DNA of 64,000 nt from Scatophagus argus. Lineage: Eukaryota; Chordata; Actinopteri; Scatophagidae. Under the pieces are notes generated by a model. It saw only the letters and a list, made by a program, of their open reading frames with translations. It was not told the origin of the DNA and did not search any database. The translations under genes and the position numbers were made by a program. Shown here piece by piece: positions 63,046-64,000 of this stretch (within the stretch, counting starts at the first letter, position 1; the number at the start of each line of letters is the position of its first letter). The stretch is taken from assembly GCF_020382885.2 (NCBI RefSeq), contig NC_058495.1, positions 18,396,127 through 18,460,126 of the forward strand, written 5' to 3'.

Positions 63046-64000
63046 CAACCCAACAGGTATGAGAAATGAAATGAGTTACTATTCATTGACAACAATGCAT
63101 CACTGAAAAGCCAACTGAGTTTCAAGGCAGTAACCTACAATGAATGGACTTGTTGCACAACAGACATTTTGTCACAGAAGGAAATTCACATTGTAATAGT
63201 GATTGCTGCATTCCATTTCGGGAAGGTCCTGCTGTTGTGCATGCTGCCTCGCTGTCACTGTCATTGGGACATTTAATGGAACTGAGCCGTTATTACTGAC
63301 AAGTCAAAATGTTTGTGGTGCAACTAGCCTATACCTTCATGTGATTTAGTCTATAATCAGTTACCTACACACACACCCCCACACAGGGTTTTCATCAATC
63401 CTGCTTATGAGCACTATAAGTATGCTGGTAATTAAAGTCATCAAACTATGGGCGAATAGCAACAGGCCTTCTTCACTGAAGAAGACAGTAAGGGAAGCAC
63501 AGGTGTCAATAAAAGTATAAACTATGATATGATGATGGCTGAATTCCATTTAGCTGCTTCTGTCTCAGTTGCTGATACACACTGGCTTGCTGCCATTCTG
63601 TCAGGACTAGCTGGGACACTAAGTCATCATTAATGTGATTAGTAACACCTGTGCTTCTCCTCGTGGCCTATAATGATGTAACCTGTCCTCTCTTAACAAA
63701 TAAATCAAAAAACCAACACATGTTTCAGTGCAATGTCAATCAAGTACAGTTTGTACACGCCCACATGGTCCTGGGAAGAGGTTGAGTGTGTTTAGCGCGG
63801 TAACATAAGTAAATGGATGAACCACATAGGCAGGGGTGCAGCACAGACGTAAAGTGTGTAATGTGTGACCCCTTTTGACCGTAACAGTATGTACAAACTG
63901 ATGAGTATTGGCTGAGATTCTGCACTCTCTCTCTTTTTTTTTCCATCAATGTGGCTGTTGCTCAGAGCTGAAGAATGTCAGGACTGTAAAATAAAGATAA
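63046..64000. other. Gene desert, right end
   Basis: AT-rich unique sequence with a T-rich run at 63932-63942. No gene is supported. Confidence 0.4.

Overview
This is vertebrate nuclear DNA, almost certainly from a ray-finned (teleost) fish. The genes are split into short exons with GT-AG introns. The recognisable proteins are animal-specific: a ciliary dynein chain, FAM219A, nicalin and MYORG. The dispersed repeats are the Tc1/mariner, L2-like and low-copy noncoding families seen in teleosts. There is no bacterial, viral or CRISPR content.

Layout. (1) 1-5045, minus strand: the 5' two thirds of dnai1, the outer-arm axonemal dynein intermediate chain. Sixteen exons were placed and the gene runs off the left edge. 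Its promoter side carries a near-ideal RFX X-box. (2) 6376-14761, plus strand: complete fam219a (6 coding exons, 181 aa), divergent from dnai1 across about 1.3 kb, with a long 3' UTR to about 17.45 kb. (3) 18313-22880, plus: a complete 15-exon nicalin (NCLN-like) gene, 552 aa, whose reading frame closes exactly. (4) 24141-25914, plus: a 5-exon, 231-aa gene that I do not recognise. (5) 29984-32152, plus: complete myorg (GH31 glycosidase, 684 aa, 2 coding exons), with a likely promoter and 5' UTR exon 3 kb upstream. (6) About 33.9-64 kb: a 30-kb gene desert with no supported coding exon. It holds simple repeats, transposon relics (a 270-bp Tc1-type MITE, decayed mariner and Tc1 transposases, an L2-like tail, two dispersed noncoding repeats), a strong CTCF-like motif and several unique-looking blocks that could be conserved regulatory elements.

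The order dnai1 - fam219a - (small gene) - myorg matches what I recall of human 9p13.3 (DNAI1 - FAM219A - C9orf24/SPMIP6 - MYORG). The nicalin gene between them is not at that place in human, where NCLN is on chromosome 19. The four named genes do not form a pathway: dnai1 builds motile cilia, nicalin is part of the ER BOS/translocon-associated complex, MYORG is an ER/Golgi-type alpha-galactosidase, and FAM219A is poorly understood. They are together by inherited synteny. Exon limits were placed by hand from splice signals and by matching to remembered human proteins. No alignment or search was run.
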